Source: Actinomadura opuntiae
GTDB lineage: Bacteria; Actinomycetota; Actinomycetes; Streptosporangiales; Streptosporangiaceae
Assembly (NCBI RefSeq): GCF_030283205.1
Contig: NZ_JASNWF010000027.1
Span: 1-64,000, forward strand
Length of the DNA stretch: 64,000 nucleotides
Direction: 5' to 3'
Shown: one piece after another, positions 8,993 to 16,501 of the stretch
Layout: each line of letters starts with the position of its first letter
Numbering within the stretch: the first letter of the stretch is position 1
Translations under genes and position numbers: made by a program
Notes under the pieces: generated by a model
The model's input: only the letters and a program-made list of their open reading frames with translations
What the model was told of the DNA's origin: nothing
Database searches by the model: none

Positions 8993-10498
8993 TCAGGGGG
9001 CGGGCGGCCGTCCCGGCGCGCCCGCGCCCGCCGCGAACCGGGCGGCCAGCGCCGCCTTGTCGGGCTTGCCGCCGGGCGTGCGGGGCAGCGCGTCGACCCG
9101 CCACAGGTGCCGCGGCTCGCACCGGTCGCCGAGCGCCCGGCGGACGAGCGCGCGCAGCCCGTCGAGATCGACGCGCCGCCCGTCCCGGCCGACCACCACG
9201 CCCGCCAGGACGGGCCCGGCGGCGCGGGGGAGGGCGAACACCGCGGCGTCGAGCACGGCCGGGTGGCCGGTGAGGACGTGCTCGATCGGGTGGGCGTAGA
9301 GCCCGCCCGGGAGCCGGTCCTCGGCCCGGTCGAGCAGGAACAGGTACCCGTCGCCGTCCATCCGGCCGACGTCGCCGGTGCGGGCCCACCCGTCCCGCAC
9401 CGCCGCGGCGGTGCGCGCGGGGTCGTCCACGTATCCGCTCATCCGCTGCGGCGACCGGACCCACACCTCGCCGACCTCGCCGGGCGGCAGGTCCGTCCCG
9501 TCCGGGGCACGGACCCGCAGCTCGACGCCCGGCGCGGCCCGTCCCACCGACATCAGCAGCTCGGGACGGGCGTGGTCGCGCGGCTCCAGCACGGTCAGGA
9601 ACCCGCCCTCGGACGTCCCGTAGTTCTGCATCAGCAGCGGCCCCAGCCGCCCGGCCGCCCGCGCCGTCCGGGCCGGGACGGCGGCGGCGCCCCCGTAGAC
9701 GATCAGGCGCAGGCTCGTGAGATCGGCCGGCGCGTCCTCCAGGTGCTCGGCGAGCGCGTAGAGGTCCACCGGGCGGCCGGCCATCAGATGGGTCGCCGCC
9801 TCCCGCTCGATCGTCTCCGCCAGCTGCGCGGGCCGCGCGTCCGGCTCCAGGATCACGGTGCCGCCGCCCGCCAGCGTCCAGATCACGAACATGTCCGGCA
9901 GGTACCGCGAGCGCGGCGCGACCAGCAGCCGCCACGGCGGCGTGCCGTACATGGCCTGCGCGGCGGCCAGGTGCGCGGCCTCGGCGGCGTGGTCGTAGGC
10001 GACGATCTTGTGCTGCCCGGTCGTCCCGCTGCTGAAGGTCGCCAGCGAGACGCCGTCGCAGGGGGGCGTCGTCACGGGCCCGGCGGCGGGCCCGGAGTAC
10101 AGGTCGTCGTCGAGCGCCTGGCGGACCCGCACGGGACAGGCCGCGAGCAGCGGCGCCGCCTCCGCCCGCCGCGACGGCGCGTACAGCAGCGCGGACGCGT
10201 CCAGCGCGCGCATCGCCCGCGCGGCGACCTCGACCGGCACACCGCCCCAGACGTGGACGAACCGGCAGCCGAGCGCCAGCGCGGCGATCCGGCTCACGGG
10301 CGACTCCGCGCCCGTGCCGTACAGGCACGCGACCGTGTCCCCGCGGCGGACCCCGCTGGCCGCCAGCCGCGCGGCCGCCGCCGCGACCATGCCGAGCACG
10401 TCGTCCCCGGACAGCCGCGTCCCCCCGTGCACCAGCACCTCGCGAGGCCCGGCCGCCCGCAGCCCGTCCAGCAGGGCGGCCCCGATCCCCGAGCTCAC
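8993..10498 (-). CDS. Adenylate-forming ligase (class I AMP-dependent synthetase)
   Basis: A 501-residue ANL-family enzyme that activates a carboxylate as acyl-AMP. Core motifs are visible: the P-loop-like ATFSSGTTGQHK, YGTSEGG (A5), ARTGDVGRMDGDGYL (A7) and PRTPGGKPDK with the C-terminal catalytic Lys (A10). GTG 10498 has GGAGGG five bases upstream and overlaps the P450 stop by four bases. No carrier-protein (DSL/DSI phosphopantetheine) domain is fused or encoded nearby, so the product is probably a CoA thioester or an amide, or the carrier is elsewhere (inference). The substrate cannot be predicted by eye. Last gene of the four-gene operon before the LAL regulator. Confidence 0.88.
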   Translation of the reverse strand: MSSGIGAALLDGLRAAGPREVLVHGGTRLSGDDVLGMVAAAAARLAASGVRRGDTVACLYGTGAESPVSRIAALALGCRFVHVWGGVPVEVAARAMRALDASALLYAPSRRAEAAPLLAACPVRVRQALDDDLYSGPAAGPVTTPPCDGVSLATFSSGTTGQHKIVAYDHAAEAAHLAAAQAMYGTPPWRLLVAPRSRYLPDMFVIWTLAGGGTVILEPDARPAQLAETIEREAATHLMAGRPVDLYALAEHLEDAPADLTSLRLIVYGGAAAVPARTARAAGRLGPLLMQNYGTSEGGFLTVLEPRDHARPELLMSVGRAAPGVELRVRAPDGTDLPPGEVGEVWVRSPQRMSGYVDDPARTAAAVRDGWARTGDVGRMDGDGYLFLLDRAEDRLPGGLYAHPIEHVLTGHPAVLDAAVFALPRAAGPVLAGVVVGRDGRRVDLDGLRALVRRALGDRCEPRHLWRVDALPRTPGGKPDKAALAARFAAGAGAPGRPPAP

Positions 10499-11730
10499 CC
10501 GGCCCTCCGGCCGAGGCGCACCGGCAGGGTCGTGGTGCTGAGCGCGAGGACCGACGGCACCGGGGCCAGCTCGTCCGCCGGCTTGGCGAGCGCGAGGCCG
10601 GGGAAGGCCGCGAACAGCGCGGACAGCGCGACCTCGCCGACGAGGCGGCCCAGCGGCGCGCCGAGGCAGAAGTGCGGGCCGTGCCCGAACGACAGGTGCG
10701 GCGGCGGGTCGGAGGCGACGTCGAACCGCGCGGCCCGCTCGCCGTACCGGTCGGGATCGCGGCCGGCGGCGGCGAAGCAGGCCAGCACGGCCTCGCCCTT
10801 CCGCACCGTCACGCCGCCGATCTCCACGTCCCGCACGGCGTAGCGCATCGGGAAATGGCGCAGCGGCGACTCCAGCCGCAGCGCCTCCTCCACCGCCGCG
10901 CTCCACGGCCGGGCCCCCGAGCGCAGCAGTTCGAGCCGGCCGGGACGGGCGAGCAGCAGCCGAACCGCGTTGGTGATCAGGTTGACCGTGGTCACGTGGC
11001 CCGCGACGTACAGCTCCTGGACGGTATCGAACACCTCGCCGGCGGACAGCGCCCCCCGGGCCGGGTCCCCGTCCTCCAACGCGACCAGGTCGCTGATCAG
11101 GTCGTCGGCGGGGGAGCGGCGCCGCGCCTCGACGGTCTCCCGGATCACCGCGTCCCGTCCGGCCCGCGCGCTCGCCAGGCGTTCGGCGCTGCCGCGGGTC
11201 GTGGTGAGCACGTGGTCGTTGCCGGTCAGCTCCGCGCGGCGCTCGCGCGGGATGCCCATGACGTCGGAGATGACCTCGCAGGGCAGCGGGTAGGCGAACG
11301 CGCGCCGCAGGTCGACGGGGCCGGGCGGCAGCTCCGCCAGCCGGTCCGTGAACTCGGCGGTCACCGCCTCCACCCGCGGGCGCATCGCGGCGACCCGGCG
11401 CGCCGAGAACACCCGCGACAGCGGGCCGCGCAGCCGCCGGTGCTCCTCGCCCTCGGCGTTCAGCATCGTCCGGGCCAGCACGATCGGGGCGAGCGACCCG
11501 GTCGGGCACAGCGACCGGCGGCCCTCCGCCGACCAGTGCCGGACGTCCCGCGACAGGTCCGGATGGGCGAGGACCGCCTCGAGCGCCGAGTACCGCGCCG
11601 CCGCCCACGCCCGCACGCCCTCGATCTCGACCGGCACCAGCGCGCCGGCCGCCCGCAGCCGCTCGTTGTCCCCGTGCACGTCCGGCGTGGCCGGATCGAG
11701 GGTGAAGCGGGCGGGCTCCACGGCCGTCAC
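10495..11730 (-). CDS. Cytochrome P450 with atypical I-helix
   Basis: A 411-residue bacterial P450. The heme loop FGHGPHFCLGAPLGR with the cysteine ligand and the ExxR helix (EEALR) are intact. The I-helix reads ELYVAGHVTTVNL: the usual acidic residue before the conserved Thr pair (AG-x-D/E-TT) is Val, which should alter proton delivery during O2 activation. Substrate is unknown; in this operon it probably hydroxylates or couples the scaffold made by the upstream genes. GTG 11730 has GGAG five bases upstream and overlaps the FAD oxidase stop by four bases; its own stop overlaps the ligase start. No ferredoxin gene is adjacent. Confidence 0.93.
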   Translation of the reverse strand: MTAVEPARFTLDPATPDVHGDNERLRAAGALVPVEIEGVRAWAAARYSALEAVLAHPDLSRDVRHWSAEGRRSLCPTGSLAPIVLARTMLNAEGEEHRRLRGPLSRVFSARRVAAMRPRVEAVTAEFTDRLAELPPGPVDLRRAFAYPLPCEVISDVMGIPRERRAELTGNDHVLTTTRGSAERLASARAGRDAVIRETVEARRRSPADDLISDLVALEDGDPARGALSAGEVFDTVQELYVAGHVTTVNLITNAVRLLLARPGRLELLRSGARPWSAAVEEALRLESPLRHFPMRYAVRDVEIGGVTVRKGEAVLACFAAAGRDPDRYGERAARFDVASDPPPHLSFGHGPHFCLGAPLGRLVGEVALSALFAAFPGLALAKPADELAPVPSVLALSTTTLPVRLGRRAG

Positions 11731-12818
11731 GACCGCTCCGGGGTCGCGGCGAGCCGTCCGGCGTCGACGTCAGGCGTGCGGCCGAAGTACAGGTCGCGGA
11801 CCAGGTCCCCGGCCGCGGGCGCGGTGCACAGGCCGTGCCCGGAGAAGCCCGCCGCGTACAGGAACGGCGTCTCGCCGGGCAGCCGGCCGATGAACTCGGT
11901 CCGGTCCGGGCTGGCGTCGCGGACGCCGACGAAGGCCGTCCGCACCTCCGCCCCCGCCAGCGCCGGGTACACGGTGGCCAGCCGCTCGCGCACCCGCGCA
12001 CGCCACCCGTCCCGGTCGGGCCCCGGGTACCCCATGCCGACCAGCAGCCCGTCGCCGCGCTTGCGGACGAGCAGCCCGCTCGCCGCGTGCAGCGTCATCG
12101 GGACGTCCGGCACCGGCGTCCCGGACGGCGGCGGCCCGCAGGCCAGCAGCTCCTGCTCGACCGGATCGCCGAGCGGCAGTTCCACCCCGGCCGCGCGGGC
12201 CAGCGGCGCCGACCAGGCGCCGGCCGCGCAGACGACCGCGCCGGCGGTGAGCGGGCCGTCGCCGGTGTCGAGCCGGCCGGACGCGATGTCGACCGCCTTG
12301 ACCGGGCAGCCCGTCCGCAGGTCCGCGCCCGCCCGCCGCGCCGCCTCGGCGAACCCGCCGACGATCGCCGCCGTGTCCGACACGTACGCGTCCGGCGACC
12401 ACGCCGCCGCCAGCAGCGGGACGTCGCCGAGCAGCGGGTTGCGCCGCCGGGCCTCGTCCGCGTCGATCAGCCGCACGTCCACACCGGCGGCGCGCTGCGC
12501 CGGGAGGTCCGCCTCGAACGCCGCGACCTGCTCCGGCTCGCCGAACAGCACGAGGTACCCGACCCGCCGCAGCGGGATCGCGGTCCCGGACCGCTTCTCG
12601 AACGTCCGGTAGGCGGCCAGGCTCCGGACGGCCATCGCCGAGCTGACCGGATTGCCGGGGAAGTAGGTGCGGACGACGTCCGCCGTCGCGCGGGACGCAC
12701 CCGACCCCAGCCCGTCCCGCTCCAGCAGCACGGTCTCGACGCCCGCCTCGGCCAGATGGCAGGCGGCCGACAGCCCGACGACCCCGCCGCCGATCACCAC
12801 CGCCGGCCCGCGGGTCAC
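11727..12818 (-). CDS. FAD-dependent amine/D-amino-acid oxidase-like protein (DAO family)
   Basis: A 363-residue flavoenzyme. VVIGGGVVGLSAACHL is the FAD-binding Rossmann loop (residues about 5-20), followed by GSGASRATADVVRTYFPG, which resembles the flavin-contacting segment of sarcosine oxidase/DadA-like enzymes. A C-terminal GFSGHGLCTAPAAGDLV motif is typical of DAO-family substrate domains. It should oxidise a C-N bond of an amino acid or N-alkyl amino acid. The start is GTG 12818, overlapping the preceding gene stop by four bases (GTGA); the ribosome site is weak, as expected under translational coupling. In context, an imine or dehydrogenated derivative of the upstream condensation product is a plausible product (inference). 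Confidence 0.85.
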   Translation of the reverse strand: MTRGPAVVIGGGVVGLSAACHLAEAGVETVLLERDGLGSGASRATADVVRTYFPGNPVSSAMAVRSLAAYRTFEKRSGTAIPLRRVGYLVLFGEPEQVAAFEADLPAQRAAGVDVRLIDADEARRRNPLLGDVPLLAAAWSPDAYVSDTAAIVGGFAEAARRAGADLRTGCPVKAVDIASGRLDTGDGPLTAGAVVCAAGAWSAPLARAAGVELPLGDPVEQELLACGPPPSGTPVPDVPMTLHAASGLLVRKRGDGLLVGMGYPGPDRDGWRARVRERLATVYPALAGAEVRTAFVGVRDASPDRTEFIGRLPGETPFLYAAGFSGHGLCTAPAAGDLVRDLYFGRTPDVDAGRLAATPERS

Positions 12819-13759
12819 GACGCGACCCCGGCCTGCCGCAGATGGTCGCCGACATTCCACGGGAACAGGTGCAGGTTCCAGCCGCCCAGGCAGTTGACGT
12901 ACAGCGCCATGTGCGCCATCACCGCGGCGAAGTCCTGGCGGGTCGCGAGCCGGTCGAGGCCGTCGATCAGCCGCTCGGTGAACGCGCCCAGCGTCTCCAG
13001 GCCGCAGTAGGCGAGGAACTCCGCCGGCACCGCGATCATCGCGCGGGCCGCCATCCGCAGCGAGTCCAGCGGCATCCCCTCGTGCGCCAGCCGGACGAGG
13101 CCGCTGTAGGCGTTGTAGCCCAGCGGACGGGTCTCGCCGTTGACGAACAGCAGCGTCGTCAGGACGGTCCCGTGCGTGCCGGCGCGCGAGGCGATGCGCC
13201 CGTCGTGCAGGTCGGCCAGCTCCCGCGGCGCGTCCAGCCAGATCCGCTCGGTCTCGGCGTGCACGTCCCCGGCCAGGGCGTCCATCTCCGGGTCGGCGGC
13301 GCGCAGCCGCGGCAGCCGGTGCCCGCTCGGCTCCCCGGCCCGGCGCACCTCCGCCACGACCGGCTTCTTGGACGAGTACACCGACTCCCACACGGCCCGC
13401 CCGGCGTCGGCGAGCGCGTCCAGGTCGCCGGGGACGACCCGCCCGATCGGCGTCGCCGCCATCGGCTCGGTCAGCTCGCCGTACTTGATGCCGAGATGCT
13501 GGAGCCGCGAGCAGAACAGCGTGCCGTCCGGCACCGTCCGCCGGTCCACCCGGTACGCGGCGGACAGGTGCAGCACCTCGTGCACCGGCGCGACGTGGTA
13601 GAGGTGGTGGCCGGCGACGAGGGCGTGGCCCTGCAGGCTCCGGTAGGGCAGCGCGTTCCAGAGCGCGTCCGCGAGGACGGCGTTGCGTTCGTCGAGGTCG
13701 GCGGTCACGGTGACGCCCAGCACGGGCCAGCCGATCTCGATGCGTCGAAGAGTGTTCAC
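12815..13759 (-). CDS. Cucumopine-synthase-like protein (tentative)
   Basis: About 314 residues if it starts at GTG 13759 (VNTLRRIEIGWPVLG); the open frame extends to 13879 but the extra residues look non-coding. The N-terminal half (VTVTADLDERNAVLADALWNALP, then ALVAGHHLYHVAP) resembles the cyclophilin-like DUF3830 fold found in cucumopine synthase. The C-terminal half is helical and ends YVNCLGGWNLHLFPWN, which I associate with the cucumopine-synthase helical bundle family. Cucumopine synthase condenses histidine with 2-oxoglutarate in a non-reductive cyclisation. Assignment is from recalled family features and is moderate at best. No ribosome site is visible before 13759, so the exact start is uncertain. 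First gene of a four-gene operon linked by GTGA overlaps. Confidence 0.45.
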   Translation of the reverse strand: MNTLRRIEIGWPVLGVTVTADLDERNAVLADALWNALPYRSLQGHALVAGHHLYHVAPVHEVLHLSAAYRVDRRTVPDGTLFCSRLQHLGIKYGELTEPMAATPIGRVVPGDLDALADAGRAVWESVYSSKKPVVAEVRRAGEPSGHRLPRLRAADPEMDALAGDVHAETERIWLDAPRELADLHDGRIASRAGTHGTVLTTLLFVNGETRPLGYNAYSGLVRLAHEGMPLDSLRMAARAMIAVPAEFLAYCGLETLGAFTERLIDGLDRLATRQDFAAVMAHMALYVNCLGGWNLHLFPWNVGDHLRQAGVAS

Positions 13760-13899
13760 AGTGCGTAGCGGTACCCGCCGATCTGCGAAAACATGCCCTC
13801 TGACCTGCGAAGACACGCCCCGGGAACGGCATGGCGCCGGTCGCGCGGCACCGGGGCGGCGGCCGGGGCGCGGCGGCACGGCGGCGGCCGCGCACAGCG

Positions 13900-13939
13900 G
13901 CGGGCCCCGGATCCGACGGGGGGTGGATCCGGGGCCCGC
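13900..13939 (-). terminator. Strong hairpin terminator
   Basis: GCGGGCCCCGGATCC (13900-13914) pairs perfectly with 13925-13939 over 15 bp, with a 10-base loop. It lies 16 bases past the stop of the minus-strand glycosyltransferase gene and has no U-tract, the usual actinobacterial form. It separates that gene from the opine-like operon downstream. Confidence 0.8.
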
Positions 13940-13954
13940 TGTAGGACGGAGGCG

Positions 13955-15208
13955 TCAGCCGGCGAGGGCGGGGATCCTCTCGGCCTCGAGCTCCGTCTCG
14001 TCCTCCGCCGCCTCGGGGACCGGCTCCGGCTCGGGCACCGGCAGCACCCGGTCGTAGGCGCGCACCGTCTCGGCCGCGATCCGGTCCCAGGAGTAGCGGG
14101 ACCGGGCCCGGTCCGCCGCCGCGATCGAGTAGCCGTGCAGCGTGGTCTCCTCGGTGAGCAGCCGGCGGACCGCGCGGCCGATCACCGCGGGCCGCCCGGC
14201 CGGCACGTGCAGGCCGGTGATCTTGTCGAGCACCTCGTCGGCGTTGCCGCCGGCGGGGGTGGCCACCACCGGGACGCCGCAGGCCATGGCCTCCAGCGGC
14301 GCCGCCGGGGACGGCTGCACCGGGGTCAGGCACAGCGCCACGCTGGCGGTGCGCAGCAGCTTCGGCAGCGACTTGCGGGGCAGCCGGCCGAGGAAGATCA
14401 CGCGGTCGGCGACGTGCAGCTCCTTGGCCAGCATCATCAGCCGGTGCACGACCGGGTCGTTCTCCAGGTCCTCGCGGGCGGGCCCGCCGGCCACGGCCAG
14501 CTCGGCGTCGGGGACGTGCACCAGCGCGCGCAGCGCGGTCGCCACGTCGCCGGCCTCCAGGTCGTCGCAGACCATCACCAGCCGGTCCCGGTCGCCGTGC
14601 GGCATCGCCGGGCCGACCTGCGCGAACTGCTCGGCGTCCACGGCGTAGGGGACCACCGCGACCGACGGGCGGGGCACGCCCATCCGCACGACCGCGCCGG
14701 CCTCCTCGGCGTGGCCGGCGACCACGATGTCGGCGCCGCGGCCGATGGCCTTCTCCAGCCGGTCGCGGTGCGGGTGGACCGTGCGGCCGGCGCGCCGCTC
14801 GGCGGCGGCGACGCCGTGGTAGCTCTGCGCGAAGGGGATGTCGAGCTCGCGGGCGACGGCGCAGGCGGCGAGGCCGCCGATCCAGCCGTGCGCGTGCACG
14901 ATGTCGGGGCGGCCGGCACCGGACCAGCGGTGCCGCAGCTCGTCGGCGAAGTCGCGGACGTGCTCGAGCAGCTCGTCGTCGGTCAGCGGACGGGCGGGGC
15001 CGGCGTCCAGCCGGACGAGCGTGGCGCCGGGGCCGAGACGGACCCGGCCGCGGGCGTCGGCGTCCTGGCGGCGGGCGTAGACCGTCACCTGGTGGCCCGC
15101 GTCACCGCGGGCGAGGGAACGGGCGAGATCCCGGACGTGGACTGACTGCAGGTGTTCGCCGTCAAGGTCGGAGGCGGACACGAGAGCGATGTTCAGCGTG
15201 CGGTGCAT
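13955..15208 (-). CDS. GT-B glycosyltransferase (GT4-like)
   Basis: A 417-residue glycosyltransferase. The N-terminal half (LNIALVSASDLDGEHLQSVHVRDL, VHAHGWIGGLAA) is a GT4-like acceptor-binding Rossmann domain. The C-terminal half has the donor-binding motif SPAAPLEAMACGVPVVATPAGG, the E-x7-E-like pattern of retaining GT-B enzymes. The tail is acidic and Pro-rich (PEPEPVPEAAEDETELEAE). The start is ATG 15208, seven bases after GGAGG; the open frame upstream to 15436 is not needed. Acceptor and sugar are unknown. Monocistronic by spacing, ending in a strong hairpin. Related proteins make glycolipids or cell-envelope glycans. Confidence 0.9.
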   Translation of the reverse strand: MHRTLNIALVSASDLDGEHLQSVHVRDLARSLARGDAGHQVTVYARRQDADARGRVRLGPGATLVRLDAGPARPLTDDELLEHVRDFADELRHRWSGAGRPDIVHAHGWIGGLAACAVARELDIPFAQSYHGVAAAERRAGRTVHPHRDRLEKAIGRGADIVVAGHAEEAGAVVRMGVPRPSVAVVPYAVDAEQFAQVGPAMPHGDRDRLVMVCDDLEAGDVATALRALVHVPDAELAVAGGPAREDLENDPVVHRLMMLAKELHVADRVIFLGRLPRKSLPKLLRTASVALCLTPVQPSPAAPLEAMACGVPVVATPAGGNADEVLDKITGLHVPAGRPAVIGRAVRRLLTEETTLHGYSIAAADRARSRYSWDRIAAETVRAYDRVLPVPEPEPVPEAAEDETELEAERIPALAG

Positions 15209-15374
15209 GACGTATCCTCCGGGACAACACAGGGGAAGCCTGGAGGTATCTGCGTCGTAGACACCTGCTCGCTGGAATCTATTTCCTACCGCTCTCCCCG
15301 TCAAACCTCGCGAATCGGACTGCTGTCCCCGCCGCCCCCCGCCAACACTCTCACCAGCGTGGATACTGGAAGGG

Positions 15375-16049
15375 ATGGACGAAAGTTCGCTCTGGTACGT
15401 CGCGTACGGCTCGAACCTCTTCCGCGAGAGGTTCACGTGCTACCTGTCCGGCGGCCGCCCCGCCGGCGGCGCCCGCCGCTACACCGGCTGCCGCGACCCC
15501 CGTCCCGCCCGCGCCGAGCTGGCGGTCACGGTGCCCGGCGGCATCTACTTCGCGCTGACGTCCCAGGTGTGGGGCGGCGGCATGGCCTTCTACGACCCGG
15601 CCCTGCCCGGACGCGCCGCCGCCCGCGCCTACCTGCTGACCCGCCGCCAGTTCTGCGACGTCATGTCCCAGGAGATGCGCCGCGACGTCGGCACCGACCA
15701 CGACCTGTCGGAGGCCGTCGCGCACGGCAGCCAGCGCATCGGCCCCGGCCGCTACGAGACGATCGTCAAGGTCGGCGAGCGGGGCGGCCACCCGATGCTG
15801 ACGTTCACCGCGCCGCACGCCGCGTCCGCCGCCGAGCTGAACGCGCCGTCCGCGCCGTACCTCACCATGCTCGGCCACGGCCTGCGCGAGTCGCACGACT
15901 GGCCGCCCGCCCGCGCCGCCGCCTACCTCGCCGCCCGCCCCGGCGCCCGCGGCGCCTGGACCCCGCGGCGCGTCGCCGCCCTCCTCGCGGCGCCCCGCCC
16001 TCCCGCCGCCCGCGCCGCGGGGCTACCGTCGTCGCATGAACGTCGGTGA
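15375..16049 (+). CDS. Gamma-glutamylcyclotransferase-like protein
   Basis: A 224-residue protein beginning MDESSLWYVAYGSNLFRERF. YVAYGSNL is the nucleotide-free substrate loop typical of the gamma-glutamylcyclotransferase-like (BtrG/GGCT) fold. Actinobacterial members are often misannotated as histone deacetylases. The catalytic Glu expected in the middle of the fold cannot be placed with certainty. ATG 15375 follows GGAAGGG directly. The C-terminal 60 residues are Ala/Arg/Pro-rich and overlap the next gene by 14 bases, which suggests co-expression with the peroxiredoxin; a link to glutathione-like thiols or amino-acid recycling is speculative. Confidence 0.7.
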   Translation: MDESSLWYVAYGSNLFRERFTCYLSGGRPAGGARRYTGCRDPRPARAELAVTVPGGIYFALTSQVWGGGMAFYDPALPGRAAARAYLLTRRQFCDVMSQEMRRDVGTDHDLSEAVAHGSQRIGPGRYETIVKVGERGGHPMLTFTAPHAASAAELNAPSAPYLTMLGHGLRESHDWPPARAAAYLAARPGARGAWTPRRVAALLAAPRPPAARAAGLPSSHERR

Positions 16050-16488
16050 CGTCGTTGACGACTTCGAACTGCCCGACCAGACGGGCGAACCGCGCACCCT
16101 GACCGGCCTGCTGGAACAGGGCCCGGTCGTCCTGTTCTTCTATCCCGCCGCCCTGACGCCCGGCTGCACCGCCGAGGCCTGCCACTTCCGCGACCTCGTC
16201 GCCGAGCTCGCGGAGGTCGGCGCCCACCCCGTCGGCGTCAGCGCCGACCCCGTCGCCAAGCAGAAGGAGTTCGCCGAGAAGCACTCCTTCGCCTACCCCC
16301 TGCTGTCCGACCCCGAAGGCACCGTCCGCGCCCGCTTCGGCGTCAAGCGCGGCCTCGCCCTCCTGCCCACCAAGCGCCAGACCTTCGTCATCGACACCGA
16401 CCGCCGCGTCCTCGCGGTCATCAAGAGCGAGGTCCGCATGAACACCCACGCCGACAAGGCCCTGGAAGCCCTCCGCGCCCGCAAGTGA
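16036..16488 (+). CDS. bcp: Bcp-type thioredoxin-dependent peroxiredoxin
   Basis: A 150-residue peroxiredoxin Q/BCP. It reduces hydroperoxides through the peroxidatic Cys in TPGCTAEAC (about Cys49), with a second Cys five residues later (about Cys54) that fits the resolving Cys of BCP enzymes. FFYPAALTPGC and PLLSDPEG are family hallmarks. It overlaps the upstream gene by 14 bases and is convergent with the CocE-type hydrolase 13 bases away. Cytoplasmic, no signal peptide. No OxyR-type or other operator was recognised near it. Confidence 0.93.
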   Translation: MNVGDVVDDFELPDQTGEPRTLTGLLEQGPVVLFFYPAALTPGCTAEACHFRDLVAELAEVGAHPVGVSADPVAKQKEFAEKHSFAYPLLSDPEGTVRARFGVKRGLALLPTKRQTFVIDTDRRVLAVIKSEVRMNTHADKALEALRARK

Positions 16489-16501
16489 GGCGCTGCGCTG
16501 C

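Noticed and set aside
5768..10843. 1691-codon plus-strand open frame
   Set aside because: Covers several real minus-strand genes with clear families; low-complexity translation.
8993..12001. Ligase frame extended upstream through the P450
   Set aside because: Upstream half is a shadow of the P450 and oxidase frames; GTG 10498 has a strong ribosome site and the family N-terminus.
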